A DNA stretch of 64,000 nt. Origin: Burkholderiales bacterium C2 (GTDB lineage Bacteria > Pseudomonadota > Gammaproteobacteria > Burkholderiales > Burkholderiaceae_C). The notes beneath the pieces were generated by a model. That model worked only from the letters and a program-made list of their open reading frames with translations, was not told the DNA's origin and did not search any database. Both the position numbers and the translations under genes were made by a program. The DNA is taken from contig SCOI01000002.1 of NCBI GenBank assembly GCA_005503085.1, positions 124,001 to 188,000 on the forward strand, in the 5' to 3' direction. Below, piece by piece: positions 49,127-59,051 of the stretch (position 1 is its first letter; each line of letters opens with the position of its first letter).

Positions 49127-51514
49127 ATGAACTCGCCCGAACCACGCCTCAATCCGCATCTGGAAGCCGCACTGCAGCGCATACGCACCGCGGCCGAGCA
49201 AGCGGCCGAGCGCGGCGCCGAAGGCATGGGCATGGCGGCCCTGTCGGCTGGCCAGATCAAGCGCCGCGACGCCCTGCTGTCGGCCCAGTTCCTGTTCCGC
49301 AAGCAGCAGGCCTTGTTCGGCCAGCGCTTCTACCAAAGCCTGCGCACCCAGATGGCGGGCGAGCAAAAGCCCAAGGTCGAGCCGGGGGCGCGCAAGAGCA
49401 CCCAGGCCTGGACCGAGCTCTCGCTGATGGACGACGACGCCGTCGACGCGATGGTGGCGGCCGACCGAATCGGCCTGGCCATCGGCCACCAGAGCGAGTG
49501 GGAGCTGCGCGAGGTCGAGTCCTATATGTCGGCACTGGGCAGCGCCCCCGACAGCAAGGAGCAGCGCAACCCGTTGCGCCCCGAACTGGTCGCCCAGGCC
49601 TTGCTGGACGCCGTGCATGCGGTCACCGACGATGAGCAGACCCGCCAGATCCTGATCGACGAGATGACGCGCGCGCTGGCCCACGAGATGCGCAGCTGCT
49701 ATGCCGACATCGTCGAGCTGTTCCGCAGCCGCGGCCTGCGGCCGCAGGATCTGCGGGTGCGCGGCGTCGATGTCGGCGGTCATTCGGTGCACTCATCGCA
49801 TTCGGTCCACGCGGCCCATTCCGGCCATTCGCAGTCACCCGGCCAGACCGGCCACAGCCGCATGGGCGAGCTGGGCGGACATGGTGGCGCTTACGCAGGC
49901 GGCGGCCATGGCGGCGCCCCTGGCATGAGCAGGCGTGGCGGCAGCCCCGGCACGATGGGCGCGGTCGATGCGCAGATGATGGAGCTGCTGCGCCGCCTGG
50001 CCTATCTGCCCAGCGTGCAGGCGCCGCCGGGTGCGAGCACGGCCGGCGGCCCCGTCAGCAACTGGGGCGAGGACTACGGCGACGCGGCCTGGGCCGGTGG
50101 TGGCGGCGGCATGCCGATGCCGCCCAATCTGATTCATCTGCACCGCGACGAGCTGCGCCAGGCCGCGACCGGCAACCTCGACCATATGGTGATCGATGTG
50201 GTCGGCAGCCTGTTCGACCAGATCCTGTCCGACCCCAAGGTGCCGCCCCAGATGGCCCGCCTGCTGGCGCGGCTGCAGCTGCCGGTGCTGCGCGTGGCGC
50301 TGGGCGACCGGACCTTCTTCTCCTCGCGCCGCCATCCGGTGCGCCGCTTCATCAACCGCGTCGCCTCGCTGGCCTGCGCCTTCGATGATTTCTCGGAAGA
50401 CCCGGGCCGCGACTTCCTCAGCCATGTGCGCGAGCTGGTGCAGGAGGTCGCCAATGGCGACTTCGACCGCATGGATGTCTACGAGAGCAAGCTCGACGCG
50501 CTCGAACAATTCATCGCCGACCAGACCGCCAAGGCCCTGCAGGCCCAGGGCGACGCCGCCGCGCTGATCGAGCGCAAGGAAACCGATCTGCGCCTGCAGC
50601 AGCGCTATATGCAGCAGCTGCAGGCCGCGCTGGGCCCGGTGCCGATGCCCGAGTTCCTGCGCGAGTTCCTGTCCCAGGTCTGGAGCCAGGCCATCGTGCT
50701 GGCCAGCCGCGAGGGCAGCACCGAGCGCGCGATGCGTCTGCGCCAGCTGGGCCGCGACCTGGTGATGAGCGTGCAGCCCAAGAGCGGCACGGCCCAGCGC
50801 CAGACCTTTCTGAGTCAGCTGCCGGTGCTGATGCGCACCCTCAACGAAGGGCTGGACCTGATCGCCTGGCCCGAGAGCGGCCGCAAGGCCTTCTTCGGCG
50901 AGCTGTTGCCGGCCCATGCCGAGTCGCTGAAGGGCCAGGGCCTGTCACCGCTGGACCACAATCTGCTGGTCAAGCAGCTCGAAGGCGTGTTCGGCTGCGC
51001 GCCGCCGTCCGAGCAAGACCTGCCCCCGGCCGGCGCACCGGTCTCGGTACCGGGCGATCTGGACCTGGCGCAACGCCTGACCCCCGACGAAGCCAAGCGC
51101 CTGGGCCTGATGCAGGAAAGCCGGGTCGACTGGGACGGCCAGATCGATATCGACCTGAGCGCCGAGGCACCGCTGGCCGCCGTCGACATCAGCATCGACG
51201 GCCTGCCCGCCGCCGAAGCCCCCGAGCCCAGCGAGGGCGAGCTGCTGATCGAGCATCTGCAGCTGGGCTTCGCCTACCAGATGAACACCGGCGAGGCCTG
51301 GCGCAAGGTGCGCCTGGCCCATATCAGCGCCGGCCACAGCTTCTTCATCTTCACCCAGGGCCACAAGCACCAGGAGACCGTCACCATGACGGCGCGCATG
51401 CTGAAGCGCCTGTGCGAGTCCGGCCGGCTCAAGGCCTTCGAGAACGCCCATCTGCTGGAGCGCGCCACCGCGCGCGCGCGCAAGCAGCTGGCCGAGCTGA
51501 GCGGCAAGACCTAG
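49127..51514 (+). CDS. DUF1631-family protein
   Basis: A 795-residue cytoplasmic protein of the DUF1631 family, common in beta- and gammaproteobacteria. The N-terminal third is helical; residues about 220-275 form a Gly/His/Ser-rich loop (repeated HSVHSSHSVH and GGHGG elements). The C-terminal part (about 700-790) has YQMNTGEAWRKVRLAHISAGHSFFIF, resembling the PilZ-like end of this family. Some databases name it thymidine phosphorylase, which nothing in the sequence supports. It overlaps the convergent pdxA gene by 4 bases. Function unknown. Confidence 0.85.
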   Translation: MNSPEPRLNPHLEAALQRIRTAAEQAAERGAEGMGMAALSAGQIKRRDALLSAQFLFRKQQALFGQRFYQSLRTQMAGEQKPKVEPGARKSTQAWTELSLMDDDAVDAMVAADRIGLAIGHQSEWELREVESYMSALGSAPDSKEQRNPLRPELVAQALLDAVHAVTDDEQTRQILIDEMTRALAHEMRSCYADIVELFRSRGLRPQDLRVRGVDVGGHSVHSSHSVHAAHSGHSQSPGQTGHSRMGELGGHGGAYAGGGHGGAPGMSRRGGSPGTMGAVDAQMMELLRRLAYLPSVQAPPGASTAGGPVSNWGEDYGDAAWAGGGGGMPMPPNLIHLHRDELRQAATGNLDHMVIDVVGSLFDQILSDPKVPPQMARLLARLQLPVLRVALGDRTFFSSRRHPVRRFINRVASLACAFDDFSEDPGRDFLSHVRELVQEVANGDFDRMDVYESKLDALEQFIADQTAKALQAQGDAAALIERKETDLRLQQRYMQQLQAALGPVPMPEFLREFLSQVWSQAIVLASREGSTERAMRLRQLGRDLVMSVQPKSGTAQRQTFLSQLPVLMRTLNEGLDLIAWPESGRKAFFGELLPAHAESLKGQGLSPLDHNLLVKQLEGVFGCAPPSEQDLPPAGAPVSVPGDLDLAQRLTPDEAKRLGLMQESRVDWDGQIDIDLSAEAPLAAVDISIDGLPAAEAPEPSEGELLIEHLQLGFAYQMNTGEAWRKVRLAHISAGHSFFIFTQGHKHQETVTMTARMLKRLCESGRLKAFENAHLLERATARARKQLAELSGKT

Positions 51515-52533
51515 CTGATCAGCCGGCGCGCCATGCGAATGGCCGCCCCCATGCTGGACGCATCGGCGCGGCCCGTGCCGGCGATATCGAAAGCCGTGCC
51601 GTGGTCGGGGCTGGTGCGCACGAAGGGCAGACCCAGGGTCACGTTGACGCCCTGCTCGACGCCCAAGTACTTGACCGGGATCAGGCCGTGGTCGTGCGTC
51701 ATCGCGACGACCAGATCGAACTCGCCGGGGTGGGTGGGCGTGTTGCGGGCACGCATGAAGATCGTGTCGGGCGCATAGGGGCCGCTGGCGGCGATGCCCT
51801 GCTGGCGTGCCAGCTCGATGGCCGGCGCGATGATGTCGATTTCCTCGCGGCCGAACAGCCCGCCCTCGCCGGCATGGGGGTTCAGGCCCGCGACCGCGAT
51901 GCGCGGTGCTGTGAGCCCGAAGCGGCGCAGCGCGGCATCGCTGATCTGCAGGGTCTGCAGCACCCGCTCGATGTTGAGCATGTCGATAGCCTCGCGCAGC
52001 GCCATATGGATGGTCACCAGCACCGTGCGCAGCTCCTCGTTGGCCAGCATCATGCGCACCGGCGGCGGCGCCGCGCCCCCTGGCGCGGCCAGGGCCTGCA
52101 GCATCTCGGTATGACCGGGATAGTCCACCCCGGCTGCATGCAGGGCCTCCTTGTGCAGCGGCGCGGTCACCAGCCCTGCCGCCCGGCCGGCCTGGATGGC
52201 CGCGACCGCCGCCTTGATGCAGGCCGCCGCCGCGCGGCCGGCGCGCGCGTCGACATGACCCACCGGGCAGTCCAGCAGATCGGCCGGCAGGCCCTCGGGC
52301 TGCCAGACCGGCAGACAGTCGGGCGGCAAGCCCGCCAGCTCGTCCGGCGAGGCCAGCCGTGCCACCGGCAGGCTCAGGCCCAGCCAGGCAACCGCACGGC
52401 GCAGCACACCGACATCGCCGACCAGGCACAGATCCTCGCGCCGCGCCTCGGCCGCCCAGGCCGCCACGGCGATCTCGGGGCCGATGCCACAGGCATCGCC
52501 CATGCTGATCAACAGGGTTTTGCTCTCACTCAT
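51511..52533 (-). CDS. pdxA: 4-hydroxythreonine-4-phosphate dehydrogenase PdxA
   Basis: A 340-residue enzyme of DXP-dependent vitamin B6 synthesis. Conserved parts include MGDACGIGPEIAV, PLHKEALHAAGVDYPGHTE, GLNPHAGEGGLFG and DHGTAFDIAGTGRAD; three histidines in the last three bind the divalent metal. It oxidises 4-hydroxythreonine 4-phosphate, the product then cyclising with DXP through PdxJ. Length is typical (about 330). It is convergent with DUF1631 and divergent from the DUF885 gene. Confidence 0.96.
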   Translation of the reverse strand: MSESKTLLISMGDACGIGPEIAVAAWAAEARREDLCLVGDVGVLRRAVAWLGLSLPVARLASPDELAGLPPDCLPVWQPEGLPADLLDCPVGHVDARAGRAAAACIKAAVAAIQAGRAAGLVTAPLHKEALHAAGVDYPGHTEMLQALAAPGGAAPPPVRMMLANEELRTVLVTIHMALREAIDMLNIERVLQTLQISDAALRRFGLTAPRIAVAGLNPHAGEGGLFGREEIDIIAPAIELARQQGIAASGPYAPDTIFMRARNTPTHPGEFDLVVAMTHDHGLIPVKYLGVEQGVNVTLGLPFVRTSPDHGTAFDIAGTGRADASSMGAAIRMARRLIS

Positions 52534-52620
52534 CGCCTCATTGTTTCATGGGCAAGTCCTGACCCCCAGAGCAGGCGTGCAGTGGCAGACTCGCGCGACC
52601 GACAAATCAAGGAGCTTCGC

Positions 52621-54405
52621 ATGGCCTACCTGCCATCCCGCATCCACCGCCACACCCTGGCGACCGTCCTGAGCTTGGCCCTGGGCGGACTGGGGCCCAA
52701 CGCCAGCTGGGCCAACCCGGCCGCACAAAAGCTGCACGCGCTGTTCGACGAAGCCTGGGAGCAAGGCGCCCGCCAGGCCCCGGAATGGGCCACGGTGCGC
52801 GGCGACCACCGCTTCAATGACCGCCTCAGCGACCGCTCGCCGGCCGCCGTCGCGGCCCAGGACGCCTATGCGCGGGAGCTGCTGAAGCGCGCGCAGGCCA
52901 TCGATGTGGCTGCTTTGGATGAGCGCGACCGCGTGTCGCTGCAGATCTTCATCGACCGCCAGCAAGGCGAGATCGAGTTCCAGGCTTTCGAGGGCTATCG
53001 CACACTGAGCCTGGGCTCGCTATGGGGCTTCCAGTCGGGGCTGGCCAATCTGATGCGCGCCACGCCCACCGCCAGCGAGGGCCAGGTCCGGCAGCTGCTG
53101 GCCCGGCTGGCCGCCTATCCGCTGCGGGTCGACCAGGAGATCGAGAGCCTGCGCCGCGGCATGGCGCTGGGCTGGGTCAGCCCGCAGCCGGTGCTGGCGC
53201 GCGCGCTGGCCCAGCTGGACGGACAGCTGAGCGAGGATGTGACGCGCAGCCCCTTGTTCGAGCCTTTCGACAAGCTGGGCAGCGGCATCGCCGAGGCCCA
53301 GCGCGACGCGCTGCGCCAGCAGGGCCGGCAGGCGCTGCAGCAGCAGGTCTATCCGGCGATGCAGCGTCTGCGCCGCTTCATCAAGGAGGAATACCTGCCC
53401 AAGGCCCCGGCCGCCGGCGGGCTCGGTCGCTATCCCGGCGGCGCCCAGGTCTATGCGGCGCTGGTGCGCCGCAACACCACGCTGGACCTGAGCCCGCAAC
53501 AGGTCCATGACATCGGGCTGCGCCAGGTCGAGCGCCTGCGCGCCGAGATGGAGGCGGTGCGCCGCGAGGTCGGCTTCGCCGGCGACCGCCAGCAGTTCTT
53601 CAAATACCTCTACAGCGAACCGAAGTTCTTCCACCCCAATGGCGAGGCCTTGCTGGCGGCCTACCGCGAGATCAGCAAGCGCATCGACCCCGAGCTGCCC
53701 AGGCTCTTTGCCGAACTGCCGCGCGCGCCCTATGGGGTGCGGGCGATGCCGGCCCATATGGGCGAGGGCGCGGCCGAGAACTACAACGGCCCCTCGCTGG
53801 ACGGCAGCACGCCGGGCTGGTTCAACGCCAATGTGCTGGCCTACAAGCGCCGCCCGATCTGGGCGCTGGAGACCCTGGTCGCGCACGAGACCGTGCCCGG
53901 TCACCATCTGCAGAACGCCCGCCAGCGCGAGCTCGGCGAGCTGCCGGCCTTCCGGCGCAGCAGCTTCTACACCGCCTATGGCGAGGGTTGGGCCCTGTAT
54001 GCCGAGACCTTGGGCAAGGACCTGGGCCTGTACCGCGACCCCTACAGCCGCTTCGGCCATCTGCAGGCCCAGATGTTCCGCGCGGCCCGCCTGGTGGTCG
54101 ACACCGGCATGCATGCGCTGGGTTGGAGCCGCGAGCGGGCGCTGGCCTATATGCTCGAAGAAACCGGCCAGGACCCGGTCTTCATGAATGCCGAGGTCGA
54201 CCGCTATCTGGCCCAGCCCGGCCAGGCCCTGGCCTATATGACCGGCCAGCTGAAGATTCTGGAGCTGCGCGAACTGGCCCAAGCGCAGCTCGGTGCCCGC
54301 TTCGATCTGCGCCGCTTCCATATGGTGTTGCTGGACCAGGGCCAGCTGCCGCTGGGCTTGCTGGAGCAGCGGGTGCGCGCCTGGATCGCCGCGCAGCCGG
54401 GCTGA
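52621..54405 (+). CDS. DUF885 exported metallopeptidase-like protein
   Basis: A 594-residue protein of the DUF885 family. It has a signal-like N-terminus (about 1-30, ending SWA). The central HETVPGHH supplies a zinc-binding HExxH-type motif and EGWALYAE about 45 residues later supplies a likely third ligand, as in carboxypeptidase-like members. The start at 52621 follows a gagctt-type site. Most likely a periplasmic peptidase; the substrate is unknown. Convergent with the nif3-like gene 15 bases downstream. Confidence 0.9.
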   Translation: MAYLPSRIHRHTLATVLSLALGGLGPNASWANPAAQKLHALFDEAWEQGARQAPEWATVRGDHRFNDRLSDRSPAAVAAQDAYARELLKRAQAIDVAALDERDRVSLQIFIDRQQGEIEFQAFEGYRTLSLGSLWGFQSGLANLMRATPTASEGQVRQLLARLAAYPLRVDQEIESLRRGMALGWVSPQPVLARALAQLDGQLSEDVTRSPLFEPFDKLGSGIAEAQRDALRQQGRQALQQQVYPAMQRLRRFIKEEYLPKAPAAGGLGRYPGGAQVYAALVRRNTTLDLSPQQVHDIGLRQVERLRAEMEAVRREVGFAGDRQQFFKYLYSEPKFFHPNGEALLAAYREISKRIDPELPRLFAELPRAPYGVRAMPAHMGEGAAENYNGPSLDGSTPGWFNANVLAYKRRPIWALETLVAHETVPGHHLQNARQRELGELPAFRRSSFYTAYGEGWALYAETLGKDLGLYRDPYSRFGHLQAQMFRAARLVVDTGMHALGWSRERALAYMLEETGQDPVFMNAEVDRYLAQPGQALAYMTGQLKILELRELAQAQLGARFDLRRFHMVLLDQGQLPLGLLEQRVRAWIAAQPG

Positions 54406-54420
54406 GCGACGCTCGATCGT

Positions 54421-55170
54421 TCAGGCCGGATTCGGGATGTCGATGAACTGCTGGCTCAGGCCGAAGTCCGTGGCCAGGCGCTGCGCCAGCGCCTGCACAC
54501 CATAACGCTCGGTCGCGTGGTGGCCGGCTGCGATGAAGGCCACGCCGGTCTCGGCGGCGTAATGGGCCTGCGGCTCGGAGATCTCGCCGGTCACAAAGAC
54601 ATCGGCGCCGGCCGCGATCGCGGCCTCGAAATAGCCCTGGGCCCCGCCGGTGCACCAGGCCACGCGGCGCAGCGGCCGGCCGTCGCCGGGCACGGCCAGC
54701 ACCTCGCGGCCCAGCGCCGCACCCATCTGCCGGCGCAACTCATCCAGGCTTTGCGGCGCGCTCAGGGGCCCGGCAAAACCCAGCTCCTGATCGCCAAAGC
54801 GCTGCTCGGCCTGCCAGCCGAACAGCCGGCCCAGCTGCGCGTTATTGCCCAGCTCGGGGTGGGCATCGAGCGGCAGGTGGTAGGCGAACAGATTGATCTC
54901 ATGCACCAGCAGCTTGTGCAGGCGCTGCTTCATCCAGCCGGTGACGCGGCCGTCCTGGCCGCGCCAGAACAGGCCGTGGTGTACCAGGATGGCATCGGCA
55001 CCGCTGGCAATCGCCGCATCGATCAGGGCCAGGCTGGCGGTAACACCGCAGACGAGATGGCGTATCTCCTCGCGTCCCTCCACCTGCAGACCGTTCGGCC
55101 CATAATCTTTGAAACGAGGCACCTCGAGCAACTGGCTGAGGTGGGCATCGAGGGTGTGGCGGTTGGGCAT
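54421..55170 (-). CDS. Nif3-like dinuclear metal-centre protein
   Basis: A 249-residue protein with the YGPNGLQVEG and ILVHHGLFW segments of the Nif3/YbgI family, and the C-terminal FIAAGHHATERYG that completes the metal site. Members form hexameric rings and are often annotated as GTP cyclohydrolase I type 2-like; the true reaction is unresolved. Its ATG overlaps the ATG of the divergent htrA gene by 2 bases, leaving no intergenic room. Confidence 0.92.
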   Translation of the reverse strand: MPNRHTLDAHLSQLLEVPRFKDYGPNGLQVEGREEIRHLVCGVTASLALIDAAIASGADAILVHHGLFWRGQDGRVTGWMKQRLHKLLVHEINLFAYHLPLDAHPELGNNAQLGRLFGWQAEQRFGDQELGFAGPLSAPQSLDELRRQMGAALGREVLAVPGDGRPLRRVAWCTGGAQGYFEAAIAAGADVFVTGEISEPQAHYAAETGVAFIAAGHHATERYGVQALAQRLATDFGLSQQFIDIPNPA

Positions 55171-56368
55171 GGCGACAGGAGCGGCGGTGCGCAGAATTTG
55201 GCTGATTTTCTCCCAGGCCGTGACGGTGGGCCTGGCGCTGTACTTTGTCGTCGCGACCTTGCGGCCCGAGTGGGTGGAGCGCGGCGAGCCGCTGCGCCCC
55301 ACGGTGATCCTGGGCCAGGCCACGCCGAGCGCCCGCCCCGCCAGCGATGCGAGCGGCGGCGGGGGCTACCGCCTTGCGGCCCAGCGCGCGGCGCCCGCCG
55401 TGGTCAGCGTCACGGCCAGCAAGGCGCCGCGCCGCTCGGCGCAGAACGACGAGGCCTGGCGGCGTTTTCACTTCGGCCTGCCGCGGCGCGGCCAACGCGG
55501 CGAGGACGACGGCGACGAGCCCGGCGGGCAGACCGGCCTGGGCTCGGGCGTGATCGTCTCGGCCGACGGCTATCTGCTGACCAACAGCCATGTGGTGGCC
55601 GGCGCCTCGGAGATCGAGGTGCAGCTCAGCGACGGCCGGCAGGCCAAGGCGCGCCTGGTCGGCAGCGATCCGGAGACCGATGTCGCGGTGCTGAAGGTCG
55701 AGCTCGACGGCCTGCCGGCGATCGCGCTGGGCGACGCCGAGCAGTTGCAGGTCGGCGATGCGGTGCTGGCGATCGGCAACCCCTTCAATGTCGGCCAGAC
55801 GGTGACCTCGGGCATCGTCAGCGCGCTCAAGCGCACCCAGCTGGGCATCAACACCTTCGAGAACTTCATCCAGACCGATGCCGCGATCAATCCGGGCAAC
55901 TCGGGCGGCGCCCTGGTCGACGATCAGGGCCGGCTGGTGGGCATCAATACCGCGATCTTCTCGCGCAGCGGCGGCAGCCTGGGCATAGGCTTCGCGATCC
56001 CGATCAGCACCGCGCAGCAGGTGATGCAGGCCCTGGTACGGGACGGTCAGGTCGCGCGTGGCTGGATCGGCGTGCAGACCCGCGAGCTGACGCCGGAGTT
56101 TGCCGAGGCCTTCAAGCTGACGGTGCGCGAAGGGGTGCTGATCAGCGCGGTGGTCGTCAATGCGCCGGCCGCCAAGGCCGGCATCAAGCCCGGCGATGTC
56201 GTGACAAAGGTCGCCGGCACCCAGGTGCTGAGCCCGGCGGACCTGCTGGCGGCGGTGGCGGCGCTGAAGCCGCAGTCCAGCGCCGCCATCGCGGTGCAGC
56301 GCGGCGACAAGGCCATGCAGTTCGAGCTGACGGTGGCACAGCGCCCGCTGCCGGGCACGCGCGACTAG
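55169..56368 (+). CDS. HtrA/DegS-type trypsin-like serine protease
   Basis: A 399-residue S1C protease with an N-terminal membrane anchor (about 10-28, RRIWLIFSQAVTVGLALYF). The catalytic triad is H141 (LLTNSHVV), D171 (DPETDVAVLKV) and S245 (NPGNSGGALV). One PDZ domain follows (about 300-395). One PDZ plus an uncleaved anchor resembles DegS or the single-PDZ DegQ type; an active role in envelope stress is likely. An upstream Met at 55109 is in frame but lies inside the divergent gene and adds no conserved residues. Confidence 0.93.
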   Translation: MATGAAVRRIWLIFSQAVTVGLALYFVVATLRPEWVERGEPLRPTVILGQATPSARPASDASGGGGYRLAAQRAAPAVVSVTASKAPRRSAQNDEAWRRFHFGLPRRGQRGEDDGDEPGGQTGLGSGVIVSADGYLLTNSHVVAGASEIEVQLSDGRQAKARLVGSDPETDVAVLKVELDGLPAIALGDAEQLQVGDAVLAIGNPFNVGQTVTSGIVSALKRTQLGINTFENFIQTDAAINPGNSGGALVDDQGRLVGINTAIFSRSGGSLGIGFAIPISTAQQVMQALVRDGQVARGWIGVQTRELTPEFAEAFKLTVREGVLISAVVVNAPAAKAGIKPGDVVTKVAGTQVLSPADLLAAVAALKPQSSAAIAVQRGDKAMQFELTVAQRPLPGTRD

Positions 56369-56376
56369 CGCTCAGC

Positions 56377-57162
56377 TCAGGGCTGATCGGTGGCCGAGTC
56401 CGGCGCCTTGGAGTAGCGGATGAAAAAGCCGGATGCCCAGATGCCGACCTCGTAGAGCAGGCACATCGGGATGGCCAAGGCCAGCTGCGACACCACATCG
56501 GGCGGCGTGATCACGGCCGCGATGATGAAGGCCACGACGATGAAGTAGCCGCGGAACTCGCGCAGCTTCTCGACCGTGACGATGCCCATGCGGGCCAGCA
56601 CCACCACCACCACCGGCACCTCGAAGGCCGCGCCGAAGGCGATGAACATGCTCATCACAAAGCTCAGGTAGGCCTCGATATCGGGCGCCGCCGTGATGCT
56701 CTTGGGCGCGAAGCTCTGGATGAACTTGAAGACCTGGCCGAACACGAAGAAATAGCAGAACGCCACGCCGACGAAGAACAGCAGCGTGCTGGACACCACC
56801 AGCGGCATGACCAGCTTCTTCTCGTGCGAATACAGGCCCGGCGCCACAAAGGCCCAGACCTGGTAGAGCACCACCGGCAGCGCGATCAAAAAGGCCGCCA
56901 TCAAGGTGATCTTCAGCGGCACCAGAAAGGGCGAGATCACATTGGTGGCGATCATGGTCGAACCCGCCGGCAGGTTCGCGATCATCGGCGCGGCCAGCAG
57001 GTCGTACAGCATCGACGGCCCCGGATAGAGGGCCAGCACGCCAAAGCACACTGCCACCGCGATGGCGGCGCGCACCAGGCGGTCGCGCAGCTCGATCAGG
57101 TGCGAGACAAAAGGCTGCTCGGTGCCGGCGAGTTCATCGTCGGGCTTGTGGGAATCGGTCAT
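56377..57162 (-). CDS. tatC: Sec-independent protein translocase TatC
   Basis: A 261-residue membrane protein with six helices. Conserved residues include the N-terminal HLIELRDRL segment that binds twin-arginine signals, [12 protein letters not shown], and FGAAFEVPV. TatC is the receptor of the Tat translocase for folded proteins. The Met at 57162 starts [10 protein letters not shown]. It overlaps tatB by 4 bases and is the last gene of the tatABC unit. Confidence 0.97.
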   Translation of the reverse strand: MTDSHKPDDELAGTEQPFVSHLIELRDRLVRAAIAVAVCFGVLALYPGPSMLYDLLAAPMIANLPAGSTMIATNVISPFLVPLKITLMAAFLIALPVVLYQVWAFVAPGLYSHEKKLVMPLVVSSTLLFFVGVAFCYFFVFGQVFKFIQSFAPKSITAAPDIEAYLSFVMSMFIAFGAAFEVPVVVVVLARMGIVTVEKLREFRGYFIVVAFIIAAVITPPDVVSQLALAIPMCLLYEVGIWASGFFIRYSKAPDSATDQP

Positions 57163-57647
57163 GTAGGTCTGCGGGGCGGGCGAAAGCGCGCCACGCGGGC
57201 GGCGCCGGATTGGGCATGCTGGCGCACGCCCTGGCGCTGCTTGTACCACTGCGGCGTGGCACCGCGCTTGAGGCGCCAGTTCTTCTTCGGGCGCTGATAG
57301 CCGGGCGGCGGCATCAGGGTCTGGTAGCCGTGATCGGCGCCGCCGCCATCCAGGCCGGCACTGGCTTCATGCCAGTTCTGCTCGAAGGCCTGATTGGCCT
57401 CGTTGATCTCTTTGCTGACCGATTGCTCGACATCGCGCGCCGCATCCTCGATGCCGCTTTTCATCTTCTTGAGCTCTTCGAGCTCGATGGAGCGGTTCAC
57501 CTCGGCCTTGACGTCCGACACATAGCGCTGCGCCTTGCCCAGCAGATGGCCCACCGTGCGTGCCACCCGCGGCAGCCGCTCGGGGCCGATCACGATCAGC
57601 GCGACGGCGCCGATCAGGGCCAGTTTGTCAAAGCCGAAGTCAATCAT
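57159..57647 (-). CDS. tatB: Sec-independent protein translocase TatB
   Basis: A 162-residue protein: a short membrane helix (about 5-21, [19 protein letters not shown] with the usual GPERLP), then an amphipathic helix ([15 protein letters not shown]), a coiled acidic region, and a basic, disordered C-terminus. It works with TatC in signal binding. It starts 10 bases after the tatA stop region and overlaps tatC by 4 bases. Confidence 0.96.
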   Translation of the reverse strand: MIDFGFDKLALIGAVALIVIGPERLPRVARTVGHLLGKAQRYVSDVKAEVNRSIELEELKKMKSGIEDAARDVEQSVSKEINEANQAFEQNWHEASAGLDGGGADHGYQTLMPPPGYQRPKKNWRLKRGATPQWYKQRQGVRQHAQSGAARVARFRPPRRPT

Positions 57648-57657
57648 GCAGTCTCAA

Positions 57658-57891
57658 TCAGGACTTGGTCTTGGCCTCGACGTCGACGGTATTGCTGTCG
57701 GCCGTCTTCTGGCTGGTCACCTGCTGGGTCGGCTGGGCGGCATCGCTGCTGCCACCGTCCTTCATGCCGTCCTTGAAACCCTTGACGGCCGAGCCCAGGT
57801 CTGAACCCATGTTCTTGAGCTTTTTCGTGCCGAACACCAGCACCACAATCACCAGCACGACGAGCCAGTGCCAAATGCTGAACGAACCCAT
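57658..57891 (-). CDS. tatA: Sec-independent protein translocase TatA
   Basis: A 77-residue protein: N-terminal membrane helix ([20 protein letters not shown]), hinge GTKKLKNMG, amphipathic helix [16 protein letters not shown] and a polar tail. TatA oligomers form the transient export path. First gene of tatABC, 84 bases downstream of the HIT gene on the same strand. Confidence 0.97.
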   Translation of the reverse strand: MGSFSIWHWLVVLVIVVLVFGTKKLKNMGSDLGSAVKGFKDGMKDGGSSDAAQPTQQVTSQKTADSNTVDVEAKTKS

Positions 57892-57975
57892 AGTTATCTC
57901 CTGGAAACGAAGCGGCCATTCTAGTTGGCGCGCATGACAAATCAGCGGGGATGGCTATTGCCGCCCTGACGCGGC

Positions 57976-58323
57976 TCAGCCCTTGAGCCAGGGGCGGGGA
58001 CCACCCATCGCATGCATATGCAGGTGATAGACCTCCTGGCCGCCGTCGGGGCCGGTGTTGATCACGGTGCGGAATCCGTTGCTCACACCAAGCTCGCGCA
58101 TCAGCCGCGGCACCAGAGCCGTCATCTGGCCCAGCAGCGCCGCATGCTCGGGCCCCACCTCGGCCATGCTGGCGATATGCAGCTTCGGGATCAGCAGGAT
58201 GTGGACCGGCGCCCAGGGATGGATGTCATGGAACACCAGCACCTGCTCGTCCTCGTAGACCTTTTTCGACGGAATCTGGCCGGCAACAATCTTGCAGAAA
58301 AGGCAGTTGGGATCGTGAGTCAT
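57976..58323 (-). CDS. HIT-family (histidine triad) protein
   Basis: A 115-residue nucleotide-binding protein with the histidine triad YHLHMHAMGG near the C-terminus, plus CLFCKIVAGQIPSK and FHDIHPWAPVHILLIPK upstream. HinT-type proteins hydrolyse adenosine phosphoramidates or related nucleotides. It overlaps the DUF4870-like gene by 4 bases. This gene between hisE and tatA is a common betaproteobacterial order, here with one extra gene inserted. Confidence 0.93.
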   Translation of the reverse strand: MTHDPNCLFCKIVAGQIPSKKVYEDEQVLVFHDIHPWAPVHILLIPKLHIASMAEVGPEHAALLGQMTALVPRLMRELGVSNGFRTVINTGPDGGQEVYHLHMHAMGGPRPWLKG

Positions 58324-58709
58324 CGCGGCATCGCTTGATTGGCATTCATCTTGGTCCAGCCACGCACAATGCGGTAGAGGAACCAGATCGAGATCAGGGC
58401 CCAGGCGATCCAGCCCGGGATCAGGAACAGAAACCACAGCGGCAGGGTCAGCGCATACAGCACGCCGGCCCAGACCACGCTGCGCAGGCGCCAGCTGAAG
58501 TGCGAGGCCTGCCAGGTGCCGGCGGCCTCGTCGCGCTTGACCAGGTCGATGATGACCGCCACGATCAGCAGCAGCACGCTGGCCTGCACGCCGGGCAGCA
58601 CCGCGCCGACCGCAACAATCGTGTGCAGGATGTAGCTGACGATGCCGATGCTGCGCAGGCTTTGCGCGCGCGCCGGGTCCAGCACCACCGTCTCGACCGT
58701 CTGGTTCAT
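58320..58709 (-). CDS. DUF4870-like small membrane protein
   Basis: A 129-residue protein with three hydrophobic helices (about 22-42, 48-60 and 80-105) and a polar N-terminus. It looks like the DUF4870 (COG3671) group, whose function is unknown. It is placed between hisE (3 bases away) and the HIT gene (4-base overlap), so it is part of the same transcript. It is not usually found in this order, so it may be an added member. Confidence 0.78.
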   Translation of the reverse strand: MNQTVETVVLDPARAQSLRSIGIVSYILHTIVAVGAVLPGVQASVLLLIVAVIIDLVKRDEAAGTWQASHFSWRLRSVVWAGVLYALTLPLWFLFLIPGWIAWALISIWFLYRIVRGWTKMNANQAMPR

Positions 58710-58712
58710 GAC

Positions 58713-59051
58713 TCAGCCCTTCCCTGTGCGTTGAGCAAATTCCTGCAGGCCCGACAGGCCCTCGCGCCGCTCCAGCTCGGCCAGCACATCGGCCGGTTTG
58801 AGCCCGAACTGGGCCAGCGCAATCATCGAGTGAAACCACAGATCGGCGGTCTCGTAGACGATCTTCTGCGCATCGCCGTCCTTGGCCGCCATCACCAGCT
58901 CGGTGGCCTCTTCGCCGATCTTCTTCAGGATCGCGTCGGTGCCCTTGTCGAAGAGCTTGGCCACATAGCTGGCGCCGGGGTCGCCCCCGTTGGCCGGCTT
59001 GCGGGACTCGATCACCGCCGCGAGTTTGGCCAGGCTGTCGCTATCGCTCAT
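58713..59051 (-). CDS. hisE: Phosphoribosyl-ATP diphosphatase HisE
   Basis: A 112-residue enzyme of histidine synthesis, removing pyrophosphate from PR-ATP. The metal-binding region has [17 protein letters not shown] and [14 protein letters not shown], the all-alpha NTP-PPase pattern. It overlaps hisI by 4 bases. The rest of the his operon (hisG to hisF) is not beside it. Confidence 0.95.
   Translation of the reverse strand: MSDSDSLAKLAAVIESRKPANGGDPGASYVAKLFDKGTDAILKKIGEEATELVMAAKDGDAQKIVYETADLWFHSMIALAQFGLKPADVLAELERREGLSGLQEFAQRTGKG

Noticed and set aside
49127-51514. Thymidine phosphorylase
   Set aside because: A database name for DUF1631; no phosphorylase motif is present.
54517-57297. 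Long plus-strand frame across nif3, htrA and tatC
   Set aside because: It runs over three clear genes in a wrong frame and has the low-complexity make-up of a shadow.
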